DNA of 64,000 bases from contig CBDCLG010000013.1 of the NCBI GenBank assembly GCA_965218625.1, positions 160,807 through 224,806 of the forward strand, written 5' to 3'. How positions within the stretch are numbered: the first letter of the stretch is position 1; every line of letters starts with the position of its first letter. This document shows positions 17,012 to 25,389 of the stretch, one piece after another. Below the pieces are notes generated by a model that was not told the DNA's origin, searched no databases, and saw only the letters and a list, made by a program, of their open reading frames with translations. The DNA comes from Bin5 sp965218625 (GTDB taxonomy: Bacteria > Chloroflexota > Anaerolineae > Caldilineales > Caldilineaceae). The position numbers were made by a program, and so were the translations under genes.

Positions 17012-17219
17012 CCGCCTCTGTCTTTGACCTGAGAGATTGCCACACGCGATTGTGAGCGAGTGGTTGCCCCGTCGGTGGCCGCTTGAATCTGCCAAGCGGC
17101 ACTCTCCAAAGGTGCCGTATCGCGACGATCCTTTTGCCTGAGAGTGTCACCGAGCAGGTTGGGTCTTCCTGGCGGCTTGCCCCTTCGGCGCTTCGGCAGC
17201 GAAGTCTCTCTCGTCGCGC
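17012..17219 (-). promoter_or_regulatory. Tandem glycine riboswitch upstream of gcvP
   Basis: Two aptamers are legible on the minus strand. Aptamer 1 (about 17219-17122) has GAGAGAC, GCCGAAGGGGCAA and ACTCTCAGGCAAAAGGA. Aptamer 2 (about 17110-17012) has GGAGAGTGCC, ACGGGGCAACCAC and ATCTCTCAGGTCAAAGACAG. These are the conserved blocks of the gcvT-type glycine riboswitch, and the short linker between aptamers is typical. The intrinsic terminator follows immediately. Known family members are usually ON switches for glycine cleavage genes, which fits gcvP here. Confidence 0.93.
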
Positions 17220-17294
17220 GTCAGCCTGCTTTCAGTTTTGTGCGCTATTCTCGGATAGCACGGCAATAGTAGCGCAATTTTGCAGAGAGCGCAA

Positions 17295-17325
17295 TTGCGG
17301 TGATTGCGGGCGGCGCAACTATAAT
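17295..17325 (+). promoter_or_regulatory. Possible sigma-70 promoter for rsmD
   Basis: TTGCGG (17295-17300) and a perfect TATAAT (17320-17325) separated by 19 bases, ending 75 bases before the rsmD start codon. The -10 box is convincing; the -35 box and the long spacer are weaker. Confidence 0.45.
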
Positions 17326-17399
17326 TTGGAGACTTGTGTTTGGGACGTTCGGAGGGCACGAGAGCGCGGGCCCTCGGGATTGCTTTGGGACTATTCGAG

Positions 17400-17951
17400 A
17401 TGCGAGTTATCGCCGGAAGCGCAAGAGGCCACAGGTTGCAATCGGTCCCCGGGAAGGGGACGCGTCCGATAACGGACCGGGCGAAGGAGGCCCTCTTTTC
17501 GATTTTGGGCGGTTGGATCGTAGAGCGGCGGGCGCTCGACTTGTTTGGCGGTACGGGCGCGGTGGGGATCGAGGCCCTCAGCCGGGGCGCGGCGCATGTC
17601 CACTTCATCGACCGGAGCCGTGCGGCCGTGCGCACGGTGCAGCGCAACCTGGCCCATTGCCGGCTGGACGGCTGGGCAACGGTTGAGCGCCGCGACAGCT
17701 TCGCATTTGTGGAGCAGTTTCGGGGCGAACCGTTTGATCTGATCTACATTGCCCCGCCGCAGTACGAGGGGTTGTGGCGCAGTGCGCTGCTGGCCGTCGA
17801 TACGAGGCCGGACCTGCTGGACGAAGAGGGCGTGGTGATCATACAGATACACCCCCGCGAAGAGGAGCCGGTTGCGCTCGAACGGCTCAGCGAGTTCGAC
17901 CGCCGCCGTTACGGCTCGGTGCAACTCATATTCTACGAGCGTGCGGCGTAG
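17400..17951 (+). CDS. rsmD: RsmD-family 16S rRNA (guanine-N2) methyltransferase
   Basis: 183 residues from the ATG at 17400, where the family's typical N-terminus (MRVIAGSARGHRL) begins. The SAM-binding motif DLFGGTGAVGIEALSRGA lies at 47-64. 'TDRAKEALFSIL' at 25-36 is a family signature. Motif IV, normally (D/N)PP(Y/F), reads IAPPQY at 117-122: the acidic or amide residue that contacts the target guanine amine is replaced by alanine. Known RsmD modifies G966 of 16S rRNA during 30S maturation. The gene is divergent from the glycine riboswitch and gcvP. Confidence 0.85.
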   Translation: MRVIAGSARGHRLQSVPGKGTRPITDRAKEALFSILGGWIVERRALDLFGGTGAVGIEALSRGAAHVHFIDRSRAAVRTVQRNLAHCRLDGWATVERRDSFAFVEQFRGEPFDLIYIAPPQYEGLWRSALLAVDTRPDLLDEEGVVIIQIHPREEEPVALERLSEFDRRRYGSVQLIFYERAA

Positions 17952-17980
17952 GAAGGGACGCGGGCGCTGCGACTTTCGTG

Positions 17981-18958
17981 TTACTCCGACACGGAGGCGC
18001 CGACGGCGAAGTAGATTACCTGACCGGTTTCGGCGGTGGGATCGACGGTGACGCTGACGTTGTTCTGGCTGGCCAGGGAGTAGCCGTGCACATCTTCGAC
18101 GGAGACGGTGTATTCGCCCTCCTGCAACGACTCGAGCAGGGTCCCGGCGGAGGCAACCGGCGCGATGGTCATTATCATGGCGCCGTCGGGCGCGACGAGG
18201 GTAACGGTAGCGCCGGCGATGAAGTTTTCGTCGCTGTCGTAGAGGCCGTCGGCGTCGGCGTCGACGAAGAGGTATACGAGCAGGGCGTCGGGCGCGATAC
18301 CCTGGCGGGCGATGATTTCCGGCTGTGGCAGAACTGAGGGTGGCTGAACTTCAACTGGCTGCCGGGCCGGGGAACTGGTGGATGCGGCGGCCCCGCGATC
18401 GGGCTCGGCGCTTTGGCGGGCGTCCGAACTCTCGGCGTCGGGTGCGCTGCGGGCGGGCCGACTCCTTTGCGCGCTCGTGCTGGCGCTCTCCATCTGGGCC
18501 AACGCCTGGGAGAGGGCGGAAGTAAAGAGTTCGAAATTGCGGCGCGTGGCCTCCAGGTCGGCCACGGCCGCATCGAGTTCGGCGACGTGGATTCCCTGAT
18601 CGCTGAGGCTCTGGTCGAGATCGGACAGGCTGGTATCGAGCGCGGCGAAGCTCTTCTGGAGCTCGGCGACTGCGCCGGCTTCCTGTTCCAGCACGACGAG
18701 GCGTTCCCCCAGATTGAGGATATTTGCGTTCACGGCCTCGACGTCCTGGGCGACATCGGTCAATCCTGCTTCGATGGCGTTGACCTTTGATGTGTTGGTG
18801 AAGTTGAGCGTACCCCCATTCCAGATGGCCAGCACGAGCAGCGTCAGCAGGAGGCCGATCACGGCGCCTCCGATGGCTGAGAGATAGGCGGTGAGGGACT
18901 CTTCGACCTCTGGCATGCTGAATTCAAGTTCCGGAGGCTGTTTTGTCTGCAGTTCCAT
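17981..18958 (-). CDS. Single-pass membrane protein with coiled coil and C-terminal SdrD-B-like beta domain
   Basis: 325 residues. The start at 18958 (MELQTKQPPE) avoids a long N-terminal extension that would cross the divergent cinA gene. One membrane helix lies at 27-46 (AIGGAVIGLLLTLLVLAIW). A long coiled-coil-like region follows (60-160, heptads of Leu/Val/Ala with 'LSDLDQSLSDQ'). A Ser/Ala/Pro-rich linker runs 160-210. A beta domain at 224-318 starts with 'VYLFVDADADGLYDSDENFI', a calcium-type Asp-rich loop seen in SdrD B-like and collagen-binding B-type domains. The topology suggests an envelope protein with the beta domain outside. No specific function is recognised. Confidence 0.75.
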   Translation of the reverse strand: MELQTKQPPELEFSMPEVEESLTAYLSAIGGAVIGLLLTLLVLAIWNGGTLNFTNTSKVNAIEAGLTDVAQDVEAVNANILNLGERLVVLEQEAGAVAELQKSFAALDTSLSDLDQSLSDQGIHVAELDAAVADLEATRRNFELFTSALSQALAQMESASTSAQRSRPARSAPDAESSDARQSAEPDRGAAASTSSPARQPVEVQPPSVLPQPEIIARQGIAPDALLVYLFVDADADGLYDSDENFIAGATVTLVAPDGAMIMTIAPVASAGTLLESLQEGEYTVSVEDVHGYSLASQNNVSVTVDPTAETGQVIYFAVGASVSE

Positions 18959-19264
18959 CCTCAACCCTTTCTCAACTCGGCAGGCAACGATGCGCGGACC
19001 GCCCCGCGCCGTCGCGGGCCATCCGCAAGACAGATTACGCGGTGTATTGCATCGACAATACAGAAATACGCTCATTCTGTCAACTGGGCCGGCGGAACCC
19101 TCCATGTGGAGCGATCTGTTTGGGAAAGACGGGATGGTTTGTCGGGGGGATGGGGCCGTTCTATAATGCCGTCCTGTGATGCCGGTCCATGATGCCGGTT
19201 GGTCGTGGAAGGCGGGGCGGTTGTATTCTGCGCCAAGGTAGGAGAACGGAGGTCGCGAAGGGCT

Positions 19265-19789
19265 ATGTCGAGAAAGGTAGCTGTTCCGGCGAGTGAAACG
19301 GAGCTGACCGAGTTGGCGAAGGAGACCGGCCTCGCTCTCAAGCGGGTGGGGTTGGTCGCGGCTGTGGCGGAGAGCTGCACGGGGGGCCTGGTCGGCCATT
19401 TGATCACCGAGGTACCGGGCAGCTCGGACTGGTTTCTGGGCAGCGCGGGCGTATATAGCTATGCCGCCAAGGAGAAGCTTCTTGGTGTGGACGGCGCGCT
19501 GCTGTTGCGTGAGGGCGCGGTCAATGCGACGGTGGCGGCGCAGATGGCGACGGGTGCGCTGGAGGCCTACAATGCCGACGTTGCAGTGTCGATCACCGGC
19601 GTCGCGGGGCCTGGCGGCACGGCGGAGAAACCGATGGGGTTGGTCTATCTGCACCTTGCCGCACGGGACGGATTCGAGAGCGAGGAGCGAGCGGTGTGGC
19701 CGGCGGACCGACGCGGCAACAAACTGCTGAGCGCCCAGTGCGCGCTGGAGATGTTGCTTTCGTATGCGGAAGGCAGGGCGGGCGGATGA
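19265..19789 (+). CDS. CinA-family protein, nicotinamide-nucleotide amidohydrolase (PncC) domain
   Basis: 174 residues from the ATG at 19265; an upstream TTG is possible but less likely. The stand-alone C-terminal CinA domain is recognised by 'VAESCTGGLVGHLITEVPGSS' (the SCTGG loop begins at residue 37), 'GVYSYAAKEKLLGV' and 'SITGVAGPGGTAEKPMGLVY'. It deamidates nicotinamide mononucleotide in pyridine-nucleotide salvage. The N-terminal MoeA-like domain of full-length CinA is absent. The stop codon overlaps the next start (ATGA), so the downstream small gene is translationally coupled. Confidence 0.9.
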   Translation: MSRKVAVPASETELTELAKETGLALKRVGLVAAVAESCTGGLVGHLITEVPGSSDWFLGSAGVYSYAAKEKLLGVDGALLLREGAVNATVAAQMATGALEAYNADVAVSITGVAGPGGTAEKPMGLVYLHLAARDGFESEERAVWPADRRGNKLLSAQCALEMLLSYAEGRAGG

Positions 19790-20052
19790 GCGAGTTGGTG
19801 GCGATCGACGAGCCGGTGCGCGTGGCCGTTCGCGGCCTGTCGTCAGGCAAGATCGCACCGAAATCTTTTGTGTGGCAAGGTAAAACCTATTATGTGTCGG
19901 CGCGGGGTCGGCAATGGAGCGAATGGACCGACGGAAAGCAGGTACGATGTTTCCTGGTACAAACTCCTGACATGAATTCCTACGAGTTGCGCTGGGACCC
20001 GGTTGAGGATCGCTGGTCCCTGCACCGCGCCTGGCTGATAAACACTGTGTAA
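19786..20052 (+). CDS. Small conserved-type protein of unknown function (DUF6504-like)
   Basis: 88 residues, starting in an ATGA overlap with the cinA-like gene. Features are 'VRVAVRGLSSGKIAPKSFVWQGKTYYV' and 'YELRWDPVEDRWSLHRAW', an order of short beta strands with many aromatics, resembling the small DUF6504 group found next to DNA-repair genes in actinobacteria. This resemblance is by eye and uncertain. No signal peptide or membrane segment. Coupling to cinA suggests co-regulation. Confidence 0.65.
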   Translation: MSELVAIDEPVRVAVRGLSSGKIAPKSFVWQGKTYYVSARGRQWSEWTDGKQVRCFLVQTPDMNSYELRWDPVEDRWSLHRAWLINTV

Positions 20053-20098
20053 GCAGTTACCACAGGCCCCTTTGTCGCCTTCCATTTAATCCTGGTCG

Positions 20099-21280
20099 CT
20101 ATCCTTCCGGACCGTCTCCCCAGTCCGGGATCGAGAGAATCTCGCCGTCGCGCAGGGCCGATTGGTGCGCCATGACACCTGCGACCATGTAGCGCACGGC
20201 TGACCAGACGTGGATCGCGGGCTGTCGTTCCTGCGCAACGGCCTCGACAAACTCGTGAACGAGGTATGGATGTGAGCCGCCGTGTCCGCCATATACGTCA
20301 GATGTCCTGCTGGCGGCGCGGAATGCGTCCTCCACCTCCTGCGGCAGCGGGACTCGCATCTGTTCGGGCGTAAGGGGCGTGCTCCCGGTTCTGTCGCACC
20401 ACTGGTTGTTCTCGAAACTGCCCTGCGTGCCGTAGATGCGGAAGGTCTCGCGCCCGCGAATGCCGATCTCGCGCAGTTCGCAGATGCGCATCGTTGAACC
20501 GTTGCTCATGTGGAAGAGCGCGGTCTCGTTGCTGAAGGCTTCGCTCTCGTCGATGTAATAGGGATCGCCCGTGCGATTGGCGTAGCCCCAGGCGCAGACC
20601 TTGAGCGGACGTGCGTTCATGACGCTCATAGGCCCGCTGGTTGAGTGGGTAGGATAGTGCATCGGGCCGCCGCGGACGCCCCGTTTCTTGTAGGATTCGC
20701 GGGCCCGCAGCCATTCCTGGCCGGCGGCGCCGACCTGTCTGTGGGCCTGCACCTCGCGGAGGTTGCTGCCGAGGCTGTCGACATCGTGCATGTATTCGCC
20801 CTCGCTATGGACAAAGCTGCCAAACGCGCCCTCGGCGGCGCGGCGCCGACAGTAGATTGCCTCGGCGCGATAGTATGTGGTCTCGCCCAACATGTAGAGC
20901 TGCCCGGTACGTTCGACGGTCTCCACCAGCCGGGCGCACCAGTCCAGAATCTCATCGCCGTCGGGCACTGTGATGATTGGCACGGCGCTGTATACGTGCT
21001 TGCCGGCCTCCATGGCCTGGATTGCCTGCGGGGCATGCAGCCAGTGCTGTGTGAAGACTGCGAGGGCGTCCACGTCGCTCTTGCAGATTTCGTCGAGTGA
21101 GGCGTAGGCGTCGCACGGGTCAAATTTGGCCTGCCAGTGGTCCTGCTCGGCGAGCCTGGCGATGCGATCCGGTTCTCGGTCGCAGAGGGCGATGCGGTCA
21201 ACGAGAGGGTGGCTCATAAACATGTCGGCAAAGGAACGTCCAAATGCCCCCAGACCGACGAGACCGAGGCTGATTCCCAT
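20099..21280 (-). CDS. Gfo/Idh/MocA-family oxidoreductase
   Basis: 393 residues. The Rossmann motif GLGAFG lies at 9-14, followed by 'IALCDREPDRIARL'. At the position of the family's E-K-P catalytic motif the sequence reads YSAVPI (97-102), so the usual lysine is missing. The C-terminal half contains 'GSFVHSEGEYMHDV' and 'GGPMHYPTHSTSGP', which fit the substrate-binding domain with candidate histidines. A related non-canonical Gfo/Idh member may use other residues. It is divergent from the alcohol dehydrogenase gene (about 320 nt gap), and together they form a small sugar or polyol catabolic locus. Confidence 0.88.
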   Translation of the reverse strand: MGISLGLVGLGAFGRSFADMFMSHPLVDRIALCDREPDRIARLAEQDHWQAKFDPCDAYASLDEICKSDVDALAVFTQHWLHAPQAIQAMEAGKHVYSAVPIITVPDGDEILDWCARLVETVERTGQLYMLGETTYYRAEAIYCRRRAAEGAFGSFVHSEGEYMHDVDSLGSNLREVQAHRQVGAAGQEWLRARESYKKRGVRGGPMHYPTHSTSGPMSVMNARPLKVCAWGYANRTGDPYYIDESEAFSNETALFHMSNGSTMRICELREIGIRGRETFRIYGTQGSFENNQWCDRTGSTPLTPEQMRVPLPQEVEDAFRAASRTSDVYGGHGGSHPYLVHEFVEAVAQERQPAIHVWSAVRYMVAGVMAHQSALRDGEILSIPDWGDGPEG

Positions 21281-21599
21281 ACTGTCTCCTCACAGACATT
21301 GCGGAAGGGCGCCGCGTTCGACGCGAGGACGGGTTTGACATTCTTTGTGCGCGGTAGGAAGAGCTTCCGGCATTGCGTGTGCCCGGAACGGGTCTGGAGC
21401 AATTCTATCACGACTCGCGAGGGGCGGAAACCGCTGCAGACGGTCCCATTCCGCCTCTTCGCCGCCGCACCGGAACTCTTGCCGGGCGGGTGGCAGCGGC
21501 CTGTTTTTGCTTAGTGCAAATCCTGATAATCATTTATGATATGCGCTGTCCAGACTGTGGAACAGGGAGCGAGCCAGCCCTAATATAAGGAGAGATGCG

Positions 21600-22667
21600 A
21601 TGAAAGCCGCCATACTCTACGCGCCGCATACGCCGGTGGCCGTCAAAGAAGCTGAGATTGACGAGCCGCAGGAGGGCGAGGTCCTGCTGGACGTCGTCGG
21701 CGCAGGCGTGTGCCACAGCGATTACCACTACGTTACCGGGCACAGGACGATTCGGAGGGCGCCGGCCGTGCTTGGACATGAAGGAGCCGGTACGGTGCGC
21801 GCGGTCGGCCCGGGGGTGCGGGATTTCGCTCCCGGCGACAAGATCATACTTTCGCTCGATGCGATGTGCGGCAGTTGCCGCAACTGTTCGAATGGCCGCC
21901 CTGCGCTGTGTGAGACGTACCGACCGGAGGCGATAAGCCGCATGAGGGTTGACGGGGAGCCGGTCTATCATGGACGGCCAACGTTTGTCGAGCAGACGCT
22001 GGTGCAGGCCGACGCGTGCGTCAAAGTGCCGGACGATACGGCGCTGGAGAGTGCGTGTCTCGTGAGCTGCGGGGTCATCACCGGAATCGGCGCGGTGGTC
22101 AACCGGGCGAAGGTGGAGACAGGCGCGTCGATGGCCGTGTTTGGGTGCGGCGGCGTTGGATTGAATGTGATACAGGGGGGCGTGCTGGCCTCGGCGGGCA
22201 AGATCATCGCGGTCGATACGGTGCCTTACAAGCTGGAGCTGGCCGAGCAGATGGGAGCGACGCATTTCATTAACAGCGCGCAGGAAGACCCGGTGCAGCG
22301 CATTATGGAGATTACGGGCGGCGGGGCCGACTACGCATTCGAGGTGGTCGGGTTTCCTTCGATCGTACGGCAGGCGATCGACTGTGTGCGTATGACGGGC
22401 ACGGCGGTGGTGGTTGGTGTACAGCCGCAGGGGCAGGATGTTACCGTCGAAGGGTATCATCTGCTGGAAGACCGGGCGCTTATCGGGGCATTTCATGGTG
22501 CGGCGCGGCCGAGGGTCGACTTTCTGTGGATTCTTGACCTCTACAAACAGGGAAAGATCATGATCGACGAGTTGATTTCGAGCTACCGGCCGCTTGATGA
22601 GATCAACGAGGCGTTCGCGGATATGGCGCAAGGCAAAGTGGCGCGGACCGTGCTCGTGTTTGACTGA
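21600..22667 (+). CDS. Zinc-dependent alcohol dehydrogenase (MDR superfamily)
   Basis: 355 residues, AAGGAG 8 nt before the ATG. Catalytic zinc ligands Cys38 (GVCHSDYHYV) and His60 with Glu61 (GHEGAGTV) are present; structural zinc ligands are Cys90, Cys93, Cys96 and Cys104. The NAD-binding motif GCGGVGLN lies near 181-188, followed by 'KIIAVDT', where the Asp favours NAD(H). The layout resembles the class III / NDMA-dependent-type dehydrogenases. It probably oxidises a primary or short-chain alcohol, or an aldehyde adduct. The DapA-like gene follows after 72 nt on the same strand. Confidence 0.92.
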   Translation: MKAAILYAPHTPVAVKEAEIDEPQEGEVLLDVVGAGVCHSDYHYVTGHRTIRRAPAVLGHEGAGTVRAVGPGVRDFAPGDKIILSLDAMCGSCRNCSNGRPALCETYRPEAISRMRVDGEPVYHGRPTFVEQTLVQADACVKVPDDTALESACLVSCGVITGIGAVVNRAKVETGASMAVFGCGGVGLNVIQGGVLASAGKIIAVDTVPYKLELAEQMGATHFINSAQEDPVQRIMEITGGGADYAFEVVGFPSIVRQAIDCVRMTGTAVVVGVQPQGQDVTVEGYHLLEDRALIGAFHGAARPRVDFLWILDLYKQGKIMIDELISSYRPLDEINEAFADMAQGKVARTVLVFD

Positions 22668-22739
22668 ACGGAACTTGTGGCCCGAAAAATGGGAAGGTCG
22701 TAATGAGCTCCAGCGTGCCAAGCTCAGCCACGTTTACCG

Positions 22740-23651
22740 ATGCCATCAACATGTGAAGTGCGCGGCCTGCTATCCGGCCCTGTGATGTCGCTGCATACAC
22801 CCTTTTGCGAGGACGGAACGATCGACTTCGCCGGTCTGCGCGGTCTGGTGGAGCGAGGGATCGCGGCCGGCAGCACAACGATGCTGCTGACCTACGGGGA
22901 CAGTCTGTATTCTTTGCTCACCGATGGTGAAGTGGGTGAAGCGACGAGGGTCGTTGCGGAGCAGACGGCGGGGCGGGCCGCAGTTGTGGCGGCTGACCGC
23001 ATGTGGTGGACAGGCAAGGCGGTCGAGTTCGCGCGCTACGCCGGGGAGGTGGGCGCTGACCTGCTGATGGTATTGCCGCCAGATTGGGCCCAGTCGTGCA
23101 CGGCTGACACCTTGGTGGACCATTACGCCGCGGTGGCTGCTGAAATCCCGGTGATGGTGGTGACCAATGTCTTCGGCCGATCGCCGGCAATGGGCCTGGA
23201 GGTGTTGGGACGGCTGCGGGACGGCGTGCCGGGCGTGGTGGCAATCAAGGATGACTTGGTTGGCGCATTTGCGCGCAAATTGGCGCTGCTGCTGCACGGA
23301 GAGTGGTCGATCATTTCAGGGGGACAGAAGCAGAACCACTTGGACCTGCACCATTACGGCTGCGACGGATATCTATCGACTTTCATCGCGTTTGCTCCTC
23401 AGATCACACAGGCATACTGGCAGGCCGTCCAGACCGAAGATTGGTCAGCCGCTGCCGGCATCATACGCGACTTCGACATACCCTACTTCAACTTTATCCT
23501 CGATATGCCGGGCGGCTTTGACGCGGCCCTGCACGGCACCTATGAGTTGTTTGGGGTGTCTCAACGCTGGCGCCGGCCACCGTATTATTCCCTTACCGAC
23601 GAAGAGATGGAGCAGCTGGCCCAGCTTCTCAGCGACCTCAAACTGGCTTAG
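22740..23651 (+). CDS. DapA/NanA-family (dihydrodipicolinate synthase-like) aldolase
   Basis: 303 residues, a TIM-barrel Schiff-base aldolase family member. 'HTPFCEDGTIDFAGLRGLVE' (19-38) is the family N-terminus and Lys170 in 'VVAIKDD' is the Schiff-base lysine. Where DapA and NanA have the catalytic Tyr ('YNxPGRT'), this protein reads 'VTNVFGRSP' (141-149), so that tyrosine seems absent. A true lysine-biosynthesis role is therefore unlikely; a sugar-acid lyase or dehydratase of the 2-keto-3-deoxy type is possible. No ribosome-binding site stands out. It probably shares a transcript with the alcohol dehydrogenase. Confidence 0.85.
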   Translation: MPSTCEVRGLLSGPVMSLHTPFCEDGTIDFAGLRGLVERGIAAGSTTMLLTYGDSLYSLLTDGEVGEATRVVAEQTAGRAAVVAADRMWWTGKAVEFARYAGEVGADLLMVLPPDWAQSCTADTLVDHYAAVAAEIPVMVVTNVFGRSPAMGLEVLGRLRDGVPGVVAIKDDLVGAFARKLALLLHGEWSIISGGQKQNHLDLHHYGCDGYLSTFIAFAPQITQAYWQAVQTEDWSAAAGIIRDFDIPYFNFILDMPGGFDAALHGTYELFGVSQRWRRPPYYSLTDEEMEQLAQLLSDLKLA

Positions 23652-23711
23652 CCAAGACTGTTAGCCGGCGACTTGTGCCAAGCCGAGCAGGTCGGAATCC
23701 CCGCTCAAAGT

Positions 23712-25286
23712 TCAGTGTGGTCTTGTCTGCGGCGGCCCGGTGTCGACGGAAAAGGCCAGGGCGTCGAAGTTGCGGCGTACCAGGTCGAATCGCAGGTCGG
23801 CACTTTCAGGATCGTTCCACAGGTTATTAAACTCGCCCGGGTCCTCGTGAAGGTCGTAGAGTTCCCCGTGCTCGTGCCCATGATAAACGACGACTTTGTG
23901 GCGTTCGTCGCGGTACATCGTGGCGAAGCTGCCTTCGTAGTCGTCGCGGCCGGGCGCGTCAGGATTCAGCGCGCGGTAGTATTCGCAGCGGACAAAGTCA
24001 CGATGTTGATGCAGCTCAGCCTGCCCGTGCAGGATAGGGAGCAGCGACCGTCCCTGCATGCCCTGCGGGAGGGGCAGGTCGGCCAGCTCGAGGATTGTGG
24101 GCGCAATGTCGATCAGCTCGACCAGTGCGTTGCTGACCAGGCCGACACCTGGCTCAGATTCTTCTGCTTCCGGCGCTGGAGACAGGGTAGCTTCGGGACC
24201 ACTCTCTGCGGCAGCGGGGGAGCCGTCTTCGCCCGCGGGATCATTCTCTGCGGTCGCGGAGGACTCGTCGTCGCCAGGGGAATCGTCGGGCGCCACCTCA
24301 GCGGGAGCGGGGAAATGGCCCGGCCAACTGATGATCAGTGGGACGCGCACCAAGCCGTCATAGAAGCGGCAGCCTTTCAACAGGAGACCGTGGTCGCCCA
24401 GCATCTCACCGTGATCGCTGGTGAAGATGAAGACCGTATTTTCTCGCTGCCCGGTTTCTTCGAGTGCGTCGAGCAGGCGACCGACATTCTCGTCGATCAG
24501 CTCGATCATAGCGTAGTAGGCGGCAATGACCTCGCTGGCTCCAAACTCTTCGGGCGGGCGGGCCGTGTTCTGAAAATCTCCGGGAATCGCCAACTGCGCG
24601 GTCAGATCGGTCTCGCGGAACAGAGGTTTCGGCAAGTTGGCGGGATTGTAGCGATCGAGGTATTCCTGCGGGGGGTCGAAGGGCGCGTGCGGGTCAAAGA
24701 CGTTGACGCTCATCAACCAGGGGCCTTTGCGCCGCTTTTCCGAGATGAAGTCGATGGCGCGATCTGTACACCAGGTTGTCTGGTGCATCTCGGACGGGAT
24801 CGAGGCCGGGTCTTCGCGCAGGTCTCGCAGTGCGTAGCCCTGGGCGGCCAGCCAATCGGCGTAGGCATGGCCGGAAGGGTAGCGGTCTTGCGGATCGTGG
24901 CTCCAGTGAAAGACGCGGTAGCCATCTTCTTGCGGACGGGGTTCTTCACGCCCGTGGGCGCCGGCCAGGTGAAACTTTCCACTCAGACCGCAGTCATAGC
25001 CTTTGTCGGCGAGCAGTTTGGTGACCAGCGGCGCGCCTTCGCCCCATTCCTCGTTGCCGTTCATGCAGCCGCGCACGTTGCCGGGGTAGCGCCCGGTCAG
25101 GAAGCTGGCTCGGCTTGGCGTGCAGATTGGGCTCTGGCAGAAAGCGTGGGTAAAGGCGACCCCTTCGGCGGCCAGACGGTCCAGGTTGGGTGTACGGATA
25201 TGGGTATTGCCGAGGGCATGAACGGTGTCGAAGCGCTGTTGATCGGTACAGAACCATAGGATGTTGGGGAGGTTTTGGGCCATCAC
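23712..25286 (-). CDS. Type I sulfatase with an acidic low-complexity insertion
   Basis: 524 residues. The formylglycine motif is CTPSR at 55-59, so Cys55 would be converted to the catalytic aldehyde. 'ILWFCTDQQRFDT' (9-21) supplies the metal-binding Asp, and 'TSDHGEMLGDHG' (289-300) the second metal site. No signal peptide is seen, so it appears cytoplasmic. Residues 328-380 are an insertion rich in Asp, Glu, Ser, Ala and Pro that interrupts the domain between 'WPGHFPAP' and 'VSNALVELIDIAPT', a conserved region in other sulfatases. No sulfatase-maturing enzyme is in the window. The gene is convergent with the DapA-like gene. Confidence 0.92.
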   Translation of the reverse strand: MMAQNLPNILWFCTDQQRFDTVHALGNTHIRTPNLDRLAAEGVAFTHAFCQSPICTPSRASFLTGRYPGNVRGCMNGNEEWGEGAPLVTKLLADKGYDCGLSGKFHLAGAHGREEPRPQEDGYRVFHWSHDPQDRYPSGHAYADWLAAQGYALRDLREDPASIPSEMHQTTWCTDRAIDFISEKRRKGPWLMSVNVFDPHAPFDPPQEYLDRYNPANLPKPLFRETDLTAQLAIPGDFQNTARPPEEFGASEVIAAYYAMIELIDENVGRLLDALEETGQRENTVFIFTSDHGEMLGDHGLLLKGCRFYDGLVRVPLIISWPGHFPAPAEVAPDDSPGDDESSATAENDPAGEDGSPAAAESGPEATLSPAPEAEESEPGVGLVSNALVELIDIAPTILELADLPLPQGMQGRSLLPILHGQAELHQHRDFVRCEYYRALNPDAPGRDDYEGSFATMYRDERHKVVVYHGHEHGELYDLHEDPGEFNNLWNDPESADLRFDLVRRNFDALAFSVDTGPPQTRPH

Positions 25287-25389
25287 GGGCTCTCCGTCAC
25301 AATTGCGATTCGCATTCTTTTCTCGTCAATTGTCGTGTCTTTGTGTTTCAGCTACGCTGCCGGTCACCCCGGAATCCTTACAGCAACTT

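Noticed and set aside
15825..17027. 400-codon plus-strand frame over gcvP
   Set aside because: It overlaps the riboswitch and the conserved GcvP frame, and its sequence is low-complexity Gly/Val/Asp.
21534..22721. 395-codon open frame antisense to the alcohol dehydrogenase
   Set aside because: Arg/His-rich shadow composition; the plus strand has a ribosome-binding site and all zinc ligands.
22740..23651. dapA of lysine biosynthesis
   Set aside because: The catalytic tyrosine position is not conserved and the neighbours are catabolic.
23673..25259. 528-codon open frame antisense to the first sulfatase
   Set aside because: No domain or signal; the sulfatase on the other strand has the CTPSR and DHG motifs.
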